Source: Diphasiastrum complanatum (lineage: Eukaryota > Streptophyta > Lycopodiopsida > Lycopodiales > Lycopodiaceae). From it: a stretch of DNA of 64,000 nucleotides. The stretch lies in assembly GCA_029204225.1 (NCBI GenBank), contig CM055095.1, forward strand, positions 68,798,980 to 68,862,979, read 5' to 3'. A model generated the notes under the pieces. The model saw only the letters and a list, made by a program, of their open reading frames with translations, was not told the origin of the DNA and ran no database searches. The position numbers were made by a program, and so were the translations under genes. The first letter of the stretch is position 1. Each line of letters opens with the position of its first letter. Below, piece by piece: positions 54,914-64,000 of this stretch.

Positions 54914-54964
54914 GCGAGAGAAACAGAGCTAGAACTAGAGCGAGAGCGAGAGCGAGAGAGAGAA
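54819..54964. repeat. long (GA)n microsatellite
   Basis: Pure GA runs from about 54819 to 54910 (about 46 units), followed by imperfect GAGC/GAGA repeats to 54964. GA tracts of this length can bind plant BBR/BPC (GAGA-binding) proteins and are usually unstable in length. Confidence 0.97.
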
Positions 54965-55340
54965 GTCAGCAGCCAGTTGTCCCATAACAGAAGTAATTAT
55001 TAAGCGATTATTAGAAATACACACTTGCAAATCTGTTACAAATAATCATAGTCTCTTCATCTCTAGTGGACCCAGTTTAGAATGTTAAACAATAAACTTT
55101 TTTTTGAGTGTATTTCTACCCAAAAAAGGAAGTGTCCTTGACAGTCCATGTTGTACCACCAAACCATGCTTTTAGCCCATAAGCTGTATATTCACAATCA
55201 TACTAAAGTACAAGGAGAAATTTCTTACGAACTCTACAAGAGCTCGTAAAAGAAATGGCCCGATAAATCTAGAGCTAATACCATCAAACTTAGAAAGAAA
55301 CCATGAAACTTACATGTTGATTATTGTTATTTAACTCTCT
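54965..55340. other. unassigned sequence, possible 3' LTR of L
   Basis: No gene. It lies directly outside the polypurine tract of L and may be the remains of its 3' LTR, but there is no partner LTR in the window to test this. Confidence 0.4.
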
Positions 55341-55947
55341 CCCCCAATAATCAACACCTCACTTGACCTTAAAGTCTACACTATTCATGGAACATACCTC
55401 CATGACAGTATCAACAAGTAAGACTTGTTACATAACTCCATCCAAGCCAAGTTTAACTCTAGAAGTTTAAAACTTTTGCTTACTTAGAGCTTTTGTAAAT
55501 ATACATCAGCAAGTTATAACATCGTAGAACAGTGTGTAACACCTATATCTTTACATTGTAGCTTTTCACGCACAAATTGATAATCTACTTCAATATGCTT
55601 TGTTCTCGCATAAAAGACAGGATTCTTAGCCAACTGTATTCCACTTTGGCTATCACAAAAAATAACGGTAGGATGAACTTGCTTTATGCCAATCTCACTC
55701 AACAACTTAAGAAGCCAAACAACTTCTTGAGTAGCAGAACTTAACGCTTTATACTCAGCTTCCATAGAAGAAAGAGAAATAGTGTCCTACTTCTTGCTAG
55801 TTTTTCAACCACTACCAAAACTAAAAGCATACCCTGTAGTTGACTTTCTATCATCTACACTTCCTGCCCAATCAGCGTCAACATAGCCTTAAAATTTACG
55901 TAAAGCACTTTGTTTCTTATAGACCAAGTCCCTTCATGTACTCAAAA
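55341..55947 (-). pseudogene. copia L RNase H remnant with polypurine tract
   Basis: Minus strand: GYVDADWAGSVDDRKSTTGY (first Asp), SLSSMEAEYKALSSATQEVV (Glu), VIFCDSQSGIQLAKNPVFYA (Asp) and RTKHIEVDYQFVREKLQCKD, an RNase H with all three acids, though a stop lies in the loop near 55790. A polypurine tract (ATTGGGGGAGAGAG, minus strand) lies near 55343-55356. The element is cut at 55948 by the CACTA end. Its sequence is closest to SIRE/Tnt1-type copia RNase H and differs from A, D and E. Confidence 0.88.
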
Positions 55948-56592
55948 CACTACAACACCCGCCGCGATTTGTGACGTGAATCAAGACGTTAAATTTTTTT
56001 TTCATCGTGGACGTTGCAAAACACGTCGGAATGAGGTCATCGGAATACGATGAGAATAAATTACATCAGAATCCGACATTCATAAGTTGTCAACTTCTCG
56101 GACCTCAGGTCACGTTGATTGATGTCGGGTCTGACGTGGACGTCAGATTCCGACGTCCTACGTGGACGTTGGAATTCGATGTCCAAGCTAGATGTCGGAA
56201 TCCGATGTCCAAAGACGTCATTTCGGATCCGACATGGATGTTGGATTCTGACAAGCATACAAGATGTCATAATCCGACATCTGTTGAAATAGAACCACCC
56301 CAAAAAACATCCACAACGTTCATCCGACGTCTACATGGATGTCGAATTTTGACATCCCAAAAAATGTCGGAATTCGACGTCTGTTAACAAAACCATCCCA
56401 AAACATGTCTGACGTGTGTGTACGACGTCTATTCGACTTGTGTCCAACATGTTTTGATGTCAGATTGCGACGTCCCTGATTAGGTTAAAAAAAAAAAAGG
56501 GTGTACAAAATAGCATGCGCATTATTATCGGGTTATTCTTGGAGTGGTGTTCTTGGAGAAGCGATGTTCATGAATTGTTTTTTAAACAATAT
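55948..56592 (+). mobile_element. CACTA transposon terminus with subterminal repeats
   Basis: It starts CACTACAACACCCGCCGCGA, the CACTA-type terminal sequence. For 500 bp it is packed with direct and inverted copies of short motifs such as GACGTCGGAATCCGACGTC in variants (for example 56138-56158, 56163-56192, 56202-56216, 56263-56284, 56313-56330, 56366-56384). Subterminal motif arrays of this kind bind the transposase in En/Spm elements. It inserted into L; copia J then inserted into it at 56593. The other terminus is outside the window or lost. Confidence 0.75.
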
Positions 56593-57247
56593 TGTGAAAA
56601 TTGTCAACATTTCCTAGCTAGTTTGAGGCCTAAATTGGCAATTTTTGTACATAGTTTTGGATCTAACCTTTCACACGTGTGAAAGAGGTCTAGATACTCT
56701 TATTTTAGTATACATCTCATATTGAAGAAGTCTCAAACTCCAGGACCTTCGAAATGACACCAAAATCATGTTATTTAGACAGATAGGCCAAAATTGGCTA
56801 TTTTAGGCTACTGGTGCCCTAGAATTGGGTCCTAAGTTCTAGAGAGAGAAGAGAGAGTCATCTCTCTCACCTATATTAGGCTGAAATTCGTGGAGAATAG
56901 GTTGGAGAAACTTATTGTATTGTTGAGAGAGATCAATAGATCATTGTCACAGTTTCTTCCTCCATTGAGGGCATTGCTTTGTGTATTGTCTTCAAGCTTT
57001 TGTGTATGATCTTAAGAGGTTTCCAAGAGTGGTAGGCTATTGTTGTAGGGCTGGTATGTTGTTGTTTTTGGCTAGCATCAGTACCTTTTATTAGTTTCTT
57101 TTGTCTCTTGAATGCTTTGTCAAGTTCATGTGTATCAAAGGTAGTATTAGGATGCCTTGCCATTTCTAGCTTTTGTAGCTTGTTGTGCAAAGATCTTAGC
57201 CAAGTATTTTGGGAGTTTAGATCCATTCAAGATCCACTTTTTGCACA
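56593..57247 (+). repeat. 5' LTR of J (655 bp)
   Basis: It begins TGTGAAAATTGTCAAC and ends CACTTTTTGCACA. It contains the 18-bp perfect palindrome CTTTCACACGTGTGAAAG at 56668-56685 and GAGAGAGAAGAGAGAG-type purine runs near 56840, as in the A and D LTRs. Confidence 0.9.
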
Positions 57248-57259
57248 TGGTAACAGAGC
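57248..57259 (+). other. primer-binding site of J
   Basis: TGGTAACAGAGC follows the LTR end at once, one base different from the canonical TGGTATCAGAGC. Confidence 0.85.
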
Positions 57260-58377
57260 TAGTTGGCTGCTAATTTTTAGTAAGATTTCCACTTATGGTG
57301 ACATTTGGTTGTTTGATCAAGTTCTAGCATGATTATGCATTGCACTGTTGATCAAATCTTACTAACCTTCATTTTGTGAGTTGAACGTGTGGATCAAAAG
57401 CATATTGCAGGTCTATCAAAGATCAGAGGCTGAGAAGAAGCTATTTTGGATCAGATCATAGCACCTAATCATTTGTTGATTGTGAGGCTTGTGCATATTC
57501 AATACTAACAATGTTCTGTTCAATGTATTGTTGACAATCTCCACTTCTGTGGATGAACACTCTCCTTAAGTGGATGAACCTTCTCCTTAAGTGGATGACA
57601 AATACTCTTTGAATGATTTTGTATTTCTCCAAAAGGTTGAGAAAAGCTCCCACTTGGATGAAAGATCCCCTTTTGGGTGAACAGATTGTCAACAATCTTT
57701 TGCATAAATTTTGGTGTACTTTGTTGAGCATGTAAGTAACTCTCCTTATGTAATTTGATTGGAGCATTTGTTGGAAGGTTTTAACCATTATGCAAATGTG
57801 TTTTCAGGTTCTTAACAGGTTGAGGAACATTCTCATGAGAAGTGATCTTAGATCTACATCTAAACACCAAGATTTGACAAGCTAGTGAAGCTAGTCTTGT
57901 GATTCACTAAGTGTGCTCTTTCATTCACCTTTAAAGCTTGTATATATCATTTGCTGGAGTTTATAAACTCTTAGAAGTGTGGTTTACATGTGGTTTTACA
58001 TGTTGAATCAATATCTTAGTGTGTTGATCATATGCTGATCAAGTTTGTTCAATTCTAGGTATTCTTGGCTTGTGTATTTTCTAAGAATGCAAGTAACTCT
58101 TCACACCATAACTTGATTTGGTCACTTGCTGGAAAGTTTGATAGCTTAAGCAAGAGTGTGTTCAATTTGTTTTGAGTTTTTAATCCATTCTTAGTGTGTG
58201 CAAAGTGTTGCATGTGTTTCAATCTTCTTTTCTATGCTTGGAAACCAGCCAGGTTCAAGATAAAAGTGTTTTAGGGTCCTAGATCTTCTGAGATCTCCTT
58301 ATCCATCATTTGTTGAGAGGAAAGTGAGTGCTAGGTGCATTAGGACAGAGTCTAAAAGTTGAAGAATCATTATATTC
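57260..58377 (+). other. leader of J
   Basis: About 1.1 kb without a recognisable gene, longer than the roughly 740-bp leaders of A and D. It contains three near-copies of a CTCCTTAAGTGGATGA motif (57561-57600). Confidence 0.7.
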
Positions 58378-59270
58378 ATGGCTTCCAATGGTGGGATCAT
58401 GTTAGAAACTAATGATAGGTTGAGTTCATCAAACTACTCTACCTGGAAAGTGAGGATGGAATCCTTACTTGAGTTGAATGAACTCATGGACATAGTTGCA
58501 GGAACTAAAGAGAGACCACCCACAGTTCAAGAGCAACAAAGGTTTGGTAAGAAGGCCAAAAGGGCTCTTCATAGGAATGTTACCAATGAACTTCTCAAGG
58601 AAGTTGGTAATAGTCAGAGTGCAAGTGAGGCATGGAATGCCTTGAAGAAGCTCTTTGAATCAAAGTCCACATCTAGGGTATTGACCTTAAGGAGGCAAAT
58701 ATTTTCTAGTAGACAAAGAGAGAGTGAAAGTGCTCATGCATTTGTCTCGAGGGCTAAGTCCTTAAGTGATGATATAGCATCCATTGATGAAAACATAAAA
58801 GATGGTGAAATAGTCCAGGTTATGTTGAATGGTTTGCTAGATGAACATGCTAAACCTTGTGCAAAGTTTTTCCATTCAAAGAGTCTTGCCAAGTCTGGTT
58901 AACTTGCAAGAAATCCTATTGGCTGAAGAACATAGGTTGCAATCAAAGCTTGATGGTGCATCCTTGAAAGGTGGAGATGAAGAGGCTTTCTTCACAAAAG
59001 GCAAAGTCAAAGGCAAAGGTAAAGGCAAAGGGAAATGGTCCAAAGGTGGTAACTCGGATCATGATGATCACTCTTCCTCCTCCTGTTCTACTTCTTTTAG
59101 AAAGAAAGACAAGTCAAAGTTCAAGTGCTTTTATGGTGGGATAAAAGGTCATTTTGCAAATGAATGTCATAAGAAGCAAAGTAATGAAGGTAGCAAGCAA
59201 AACAAATTTTGTACTTCTAATGAGGATCTAGATTCTTGTGATTCTCTCATGGTGTGTCTTGATTGCTAGG
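58378..59270 (+). pseudogene. copia J gag
   Basis: The ATG at 58378 begins MASNGGIMLETNDRLSSSNY, then WKVRMESLLELNELMDIVAG, SASEAWNALKKLFESKSTSR, VLTLRRQIFSSRQRESESAH and EIVQVMLNGLLDE, all typical of Tnt1-like Gag. A frameshift near 58850 moves the C-terminal part (LVNLQEILLAEEHRLQSKLD, a KGKGKGKGKWSKGG run) to another frame. The zinc knuckle reads CFYGGIKGHFANEC, with the second Cys replaced by Gly. Confidence 0.92.
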
Positions 59271-59891
59271 GGCAATAGACAAGGTAGACTTTACAAGCTT
59301 GATGCATTTGTTATGTCTAAAAGAGGAATAAAATGGATGTTGGTGGTTCTCTCAACTTTCAAAAGTCAATTCCTAGCATCAATAAGATTGGTAGATCTTA
59401 TGCAAAGTCTAAAGAACTTCCTTATGCTAGATCTAGGTTGAGATCTAATGAGCTTCTTGGAGATAGTTATTGTTGTGCTAGCTTGGCAACTTTTGGTGAA
59501 TCTATGATCAATGTTTTGGATCCATTGGATCTTGAAGATGGACTAGTGCTACCTACTAGTCAAATGGAGTCATTTGGTGCTAAATCTGTATCATGTTTGA
59601 ACTCTTCTACAATTTCAAAGTCTTGGTGGCTCTTTAATGGAACTACATGGCAAGTGCAAAAATGGAAAAGGTAATAAGAGAGCTAACTTCATCAATGGTG
59701 GTGATGAAAACTCTTCTTTGAAAATGGTTGTTGCTAATGACTTATTTACTCATTTGGAAAAAGATGGTGCTTTGAGCATGATTGAAGAAAAAGTTTCCGT
59801 TGCATCTTTATTTGATGAGTCCAAGAAAGTCATTTGTGCAACAAGTGATGTCACATGTATTCATAAATAAAGTAGATCAAAAGGTTCTATC
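59271..59891 (+). pseudogene. J interior, unrecognised coding-like sequence
   Basis: Protease and integrase are expected here but not seen. Three overlapping open frames lack known motifs. RQGRLYKLDAFVMSKRG-like sequence near 59280 recalls the RxGxLYKL block before the pre-integrase domain. One part, VLDPLDLEDGLVLP (about 59516-59557), recurs in similar form at 63231-63272. I cannot assign a function. Confidence 0.4.
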
Positions 59892-60620
59892 ATGAGACTT
59901 GGTGAGGAAGATCTCAAGTCAAAAGGGAGAGATGAATGTGAAGTGTTCAAAGTAGGATGTACTTTGAATGATGTTTTTGTGAATGATAGTGAGGGTTCAT
60001 TATCATTACCTATATCATTGATTAGAAGTCCAGGTTTGACAAGAAAAAGTTATTCAATCATTCTTATGCTGAAGGTACAATGTATTCTTTTCATGGCTTC
60101 TAATGTTCGAGATTCTTCCATTTCTTATTATGCAACTATCAAGAGAGAGATTGCTAACTTTTGTGGTGTGATCATTAAGAGGGAGTCTTGTGAAGGAAAG
60201 GGCAAAGGAAGAGTGACTCTTGGGAAGATCCAAGGCATGGATCTTACATCTATTCATCAACTCAAAGGATGCTATGATTGTGGTGGAGTGTTCATGCATG
60301 ATCAAGATGGCAAAAGGTTGGATGAAGAAGACTACATGGAGCAACTCAAGTGGCAATTTCTTCAAGGCAAGGAAGATCTCATTGGTGAGCTCATTGAGGT
60401 TTGGTTTGAACTCAAATGGTCTGGTTTGATTAGGTTTGATACTCAACTTCATCTACTCTACTTCATGTTGGATAGAATTGTAGAAATCTATCTTTTGGTT
60501 TATGATGGTGACATTGTTTTCACCTATAGTGAAAGGTTGAAATCAAGCAATGATGAGATCTTGTGGGATGTTAATCATGTGTTTGAGAGAAAGTATCTTC
60601 AGAGATTCAGATCTCATTGA
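59892..60620 (+). pseudogene. copia J degenerate reverse transcriptase
   Basis: A 242-codon open frame. The N-terminal half is unrecognised. From about 60318 it follows the RT layout of Tnt1-like copia: LDEEDYMEQ, QGKEDLIGELIE, RFDTQLHLLYF, and IYLLVYDGDIVFTYSERLKS, where IYLLLYVDDM is usual, then FERKYLQRF. The catalytic YVDD has become YDGD (about 60499-60510). It is surprising that the frame is still open. The assignment is by pattern only. Confidence 0.5.
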
Positions 60621-60679
60621 TGCTGATTTTCTAGAAGAAAATGTGCTAGATGTATCTCATATGTGCAAAATCTGCTATT

Positions 60680-62940
60680 ATGCACGAATGTGGCTATGTT
60701 AAAGAGTAGCTATGAAATTCTATGGCATGTTCAAATGTCATAATCAATTTTCAAATGACAGTTATAGCAGACAAATTAGAGCTATTTTTACTACGTTACT
60801 ATTTTCAGTAAGTTTGTTAAATAGCAATAAGCTATTTTTTGCAACACTCATAAGTGACTTTGATGGATGATAATATCGACCGTTGCTAAGTAGTTTTATT
60901 AAATGGCAATTTTTCGCCATATTGTAATGATGAAATGTACTTTATATCATGATTAATAAAAGATGCCCAGGTACCTTTAAGGCACTGACTTAAGTTTCGA
61001 GGAAAGGTCCTAAGGTTAAGGATTCGACGACGATCAGTTGCGGTTTCTAGTGAAGAGCAGTTTGTGACTTAAAAAATCTTGTTACTGGAAGAAGTGGAAT
61101 GAAAACGGTAGTTAAAAAAAAATTGTTGATGCAAAGTACAGTGCAGACTTACAAATCAAACTTGTTGGGTTGATGTCAAACAAGTTTTCCGAGTTCAAAG
61201 TATTGATATTTTGGTGATTTTCCTTGGTGGGGATGACAGTTGATTATACTGAGTGTTGGTTTGTACGCGATGCTGAGTTGCCAGTTTTATGATGGTTCGT
61301 GTTGAATACGAAGTCACGGGTAACACAGACAAGAATGGAAGTAATGGTGATACCTATGAGACAGTTCGACATCCGGAAAAAAATCGGAGTTTCGAAAACC
61401 CCAAACTGGAAAAATGGTTTTGGAGGCCAAAATATTCAAGATAGGCCTTTAGTGAAAAGTTAGTTATGAGGCATCTCCTCTCTCACGCGAAGAAGGATGG
61501 AGAGAGAGAAACGTTAGGGGTTCATTTCTGTTTGGAAGAGAGAGAAAAAGCTTTGCTGTCATAGCGATGTCCGATAGTTCGACATCAGCGTAATGGAGTG
61601 AATGCTTAGTCCTTGCTGCGAACAGAGTGCTCCGCAAGACATTCGATTTACGATTTCAACATATTTTGTGAAGTTTCTTGGCAAGAATCTACTGCTACAG
61701 ACGGCCAGGTTATGAAATAGCTCATTGATAAAAGAGTTTTAATCTGAGCGAAATGTACTACAATACGTTCTGTGGAAAAGAGGTGCAAGAACTTAGGATA
61801 ATGAGAGTATCCAATCTTTGCTGATAGTTTGAGTCTGAGGAGCGCATTCTGATTTGAAGAAGGTTGTTATGATTGTGATCCTTGTGAGGAAATGGTTCGC
61901 TGCTAGGGAAGAGGGCACATATCCGCCTGTGGTGATTGAACAGACAGATCCCCGTAACAAAAGCGCGAGGCAGGATTGAGAGGAGCGAAACAGTCCCTGT
62001 TTGTTCTGAATATTCAAGAGAAGTCAGATCCCTGCGACAAAAGCTTTGAATGCAATCGTTTTATCTTGTTGGAATCACCACTCCTATGGCAGTCCGTCTC
62101 ATTGCTGTTTGAAGGAAAGTGAAAAGCCAGCAACAGTGAAGACATAACGAACCAGTCTTTCTGAACCAGTTGTTGAAGACCGTTCAGTGAATTGAAAGGA
62201 GCGATCTGCTGCTGGAGCCGCTCAAACCTACAATTTTATGGAAAGAACCCAATCGAGTCCATTGATCGTAGACTGTCAGCGCTGAAGATCAGAGAATTTA
62301 AGACAGTAATGAGAGGGCAGTCAGCCGTGAAGTCCCTGAAGGCCATCTGTGTTCTGTGATCAGAAAGGGAGGCCCGCTAGACCACCATCTGCGATTCTGA
62401 TCGCAGATGCAACCCTGTGTGTATCCGTGAAGAGAAGCGACCTGTTTCAGTGGAAGGGAGGCCCGCTAGACCATCGCGTTTCAGTGGAAGGGAGCCCCGC
62501 TAGACCATCGCGATCTGTGCCATCGCGATCTGAGCCTGAAAAGAGTGAAGGGTGAGAAGACCTGCTTCCACATCGCGACCCAGCCCACGCCTATTTCTGG
62601 GTTGTGTGAGAGAGACTACTCTGGTAAAGGTATTGATGGAACCGGCAGTCTGGCAGTAAAGTATGTGGGCCACTGAAGAAAAATGCAGAGTGACTCCAAC
62701 CTATGGACAGTCTCCTTGAAATTTAAGTCAGAGCATAAGGATCTGAGGTGAAATCATTTACCTTTTTATTGTCTTTTACTATGAGTTATAGATTCAATAT
62801 GAGCACATAAATCCATTTTTTTTTTAGGTTCATAAAAACATATACTTAGTATTTATAATAATCGAAAAAAAAACCCTAATAACCGAAAAACAGTCCCGCT
62901 ATAGTGTTATGAACATTATTAAGCAACACAACAAACGTAC
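60680..62940. other. unassigned, probable insertion within J
   Basis: This stretch differs in composition from the rest of J and carries no recognisable gene. It includes TAGCAATAAGCTATTTTTTGC-like inverted stretches (60820-60905), purine-rich GAGAGAGAAA motifs (61490-61560) and a GC-richer part with 34-bp tandem units (62445-62512). I see no terminal repeats or TSD. Confidence 0.4.
62445..62512. repeat. 34-bp tandem repeat
   Basis: TTTCAGTGGAAGGGAGGCCC GCTAGACCATCGCG occurs at 62445-62478 and, with one change, at 62479-62512. A related AAAGGGAGGCCCGCTAGACC also occurs at 62365-62384. Confidence 0.95.
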
Positions 62941-63074
62941 CACAATGTTTTATTGGAAGATCAAGATGTTGATCTTGAATCGCTTCATCAACACCAAGAG
63001 ACAAGTAGCAATTGGAAGCTAGTCAAAAGCATCAAAGGGGAGCCACATGGAAAAATCATTTTGGATCTGTTTTT

Positions 63075-63116
63075 AAGGTCCTTGAGGGTTCAAGTAAGGT
63101 TCTTGAGGGTTCAAGT
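63075..63116. repeat. 21-bp tandem repeat
   Basis: AAGGTCCTTGAGGGTTCAAG T at 63075-63095 and AAGGTTCTTGAGGGTTCAAG T at 63096-63116. Confidence 0.92.
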
Positions 63117-63154
63117 AAGGTTTTTGGAGGAAGTGTCATTTTACTCTACCTTAC

Positions 63155-63877
63155 TTGTTTAATCTCATGTATGAACATTGTCATGTCAATGTGTTGGAAT
63201 TGTCAAAATTCAATGAAACTAGTTCCATAGTCTTGCATCCTTTGGATCTTGGAGATGGAATAGTTATCATTGCTGGTTTTTATGATCAAGTACATGCATT
63301 CATTCAAATCTTGAAAGATATTGAGGTGGTCAATATGTTTACTTTTGAGCAAAGTTCAAGATCTAGCATCCTAGTGTTGGCAAATTGGCAAATTGTTGAC
63401 AATGTAGGATCAAGGTTTGTATGCAAATATTGTGGAGATACTTCAAGTATTTCAAGTTCAGGTTTTGCTCATTCAAATGCAGCAGAGAACACATCATTTT
63501 GGCATTCATTCACTCAAGGGCTTTCATGGATTGGAGATCTACAAAGGCAAGGTGGTGATGGAGGTTCATTCATGGAGATACATGGTGCATTCACTATGGG
63601 CATAGTGGAATGTGGAGGAGGCATGCAAACATTTGTTGGTTACTTTCACTTACAACTTGTTTCAATGTTGTTTTACAAAGATTCAAAGGTGGATGCATGG
63701 AGGAATCCTTTCATTATGATTCTATATTCTTTTACATGTATCTTGTTCACCATTCTATGTAAAATTGATGTAAGAAATAGTGAAGCATCCTATATGGACA
63801 CTATTATCTATATCATTGTTATGTTGTACTTCATATTGTACATATTAGAACACTTGAGAAGAGATCTATTATCATGA
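63155..63877 (+). CDS. unrecognised ORF upstream of 3' LTR of J
   Basis: A 240-codon open frame begins MFNLMYEHCHVNVLELSKFN and ends 66 bp before the 3' LTR. It contains VLHPLDLGDGIVIIAGFYDQ (similar to a piece at 59516), a CKYCGD pair, a Gly-rich stretch and two hydrophobic segments near the C-terminus (FIMILYSFTCILFTILC and TIIYIIVMLYFILYIL) that could span a membrane. Some copia elements carry an extra 3' ORF in this position. Homology is not established, and the frame may be open by chance. Confidence 0.35.
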   Translation: MFNLMYEHCHVNVLELSKFNETSSIVLHPLDLGDGIVIIAGFYDQVHAFIQILKDIEVVNMFTFEQSSRSSILVLANWQIVDNVGSRFVCKYCGDTSSISSSGFAHSNAAENTSFWHSFTQGLSWIGDLQRQGGDGGSFMEIHGAFTMGIVECGGGMQTFVGYFHLQLVSMLFYKDSKVDAWRNPFIMILYSFTCILFTILCKIDVRNSEASYMDTIIYIIVMLYFILYILEHLRRDLLS

Positions 63878-63929
63878 TGGAGATCATTCTTAGGTTGGAT
63901 CAAAGTAGTGTTGTAAAATTAGCAAGCTA

Positions 63930-64000
63930 AGTTGAAGAGGGAGTGTGAAAACTGTCAACATTTCCTAGCTAGTTTGAGGCCTAAATTGGCAATTTTTGTA
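63930..64000 (+). repeat. polypurine tract and start of 3' LTR of J
   Basis: GAAGAGGGAG (63934-63943) is the polypurine tract. TGTGAAAACTGTCAACATTT at 63944 repeats the first bases of the 5' LTR at 56593 with about one mismatch over 57 bp. The window ends inside it. Confidence 0.92.

Larger units (their letters stand above)
56593..64000 (+). mobile_element. large copia retrotransposon J with degenerate interior
   Basis: 5' LTR 56593-57247, primer site, leader, gag, decayed RT, polypurine tract, and the start of the 3' LTR (TGTGAAAACTGTCAACATTT) at 63944, cut by the window end. The last 57 bp match 56593 onward almost exactly. The interior is about 6.7 kb, but protease, integrase and RNase H are not recognisable. 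About 2.2 kb in the middle (60680-62940) looks foreign. It is probably a non-autonomous derivative. Confidence 0.88.

Noticed and set aside
55948..56480. CACTA subterminal region considered as a coding gene (126-codon frame at 56007)
   Set aside because: The frame arises from repeated GACGTCGGAATTC-type motifs; the peptide has no domain.
60054..60452. 132-codon minus-strand frame opposite the J RT
   Set aside because: A shadow of the plus-strand frame; composition and position give no independent support.
63890..63915. GTAGTGTTGTAAAA as the second CACTA terminus
   Set aside because: The order is wrong (GTAGTG followed by TTGTAAAA and not ...TTGTAGTG), and it lies inside J next to the polypurine tract.

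Overview
The window looks like nuclear DNA of a land plant: AT-rich, full of Ty1/copia and Ty3/gypsy LTR retrotransposons primed by plant initiator-Met tRNA, with GT-AG introns in the only multi-exon gene model and plant-type MULE, CACTA and DUF8039-like transposon sequences. The MULE transposase resembles forms I associate with seed-free plants, but I cannot place the species. I see no confident host gene, no tRNA or rRNA and nothing prokaryotic. Almost every coding region carries stops, frameshifts or deletions, so this is a graveyard of transposons in heterochromatin-like sequence.

The main structure is a transposon nest. Level 0 is a gypsy-family element (H, + strand; about 11485-14160 and 47974-49790) with an unusual extra ORF ('X') downstream of its protease. 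Level 1 is copia element E (minus strand; 14161-16182 and 43693-47973), inserted into ORF X with a 5-bp target-site duplication (TSD). Level 2 is copia element F (+ strand; LTRs 16183-17339 and the broken copy ending at 43692), inserted into the reverse transcriptase (RT) gene of E. Level 3 lies inside F. It holds copia A2 (17482-21656), a multi-exon DUF8039-like gene (21661-24489, minus), a second gypsy copy I with a second piece of ORF X (about 26970-31570, minus), a broken MULE (31578-33033), copia D (33063-38851, minus, perfect TSD inside the 3' LTR of F) and copia G (39541-43639, minus, also inside that LTR).

Left of the nest lie a chimeric copia fragment (1-1706, +), copia A (1707-7801, minus; the best preserved element and an inverted twin of A2), and a deleted copia B (7802-9986, +). 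Right of it lie copia K (to about 54000, +), a long GA microsatellite, a copia RNase H remnant (L, minus), one end of a CACTA transposon (from 55948) and a large copia J (56593 to beyond the window end) whose internal region is mostly unrecognisable apart from gag and a decayed RT.

Functionally these are copies of the same self-mobilising modules: gag (capsid and nucleocapsid), protease, integrase, reverse transcriptase, RNase H. No element looks autonomous now; A comes closest, with two nonsense changes, one frameshift and a truncated 3' LTR. The features most worth following are the gypsy-associated ORF X, the 33-bp phased CCAAT boxes in the A-family LTRs, CACGTG palindromes shared by several LTR families, and the GC-rich 56-bp palindromic array at 26124-26253.
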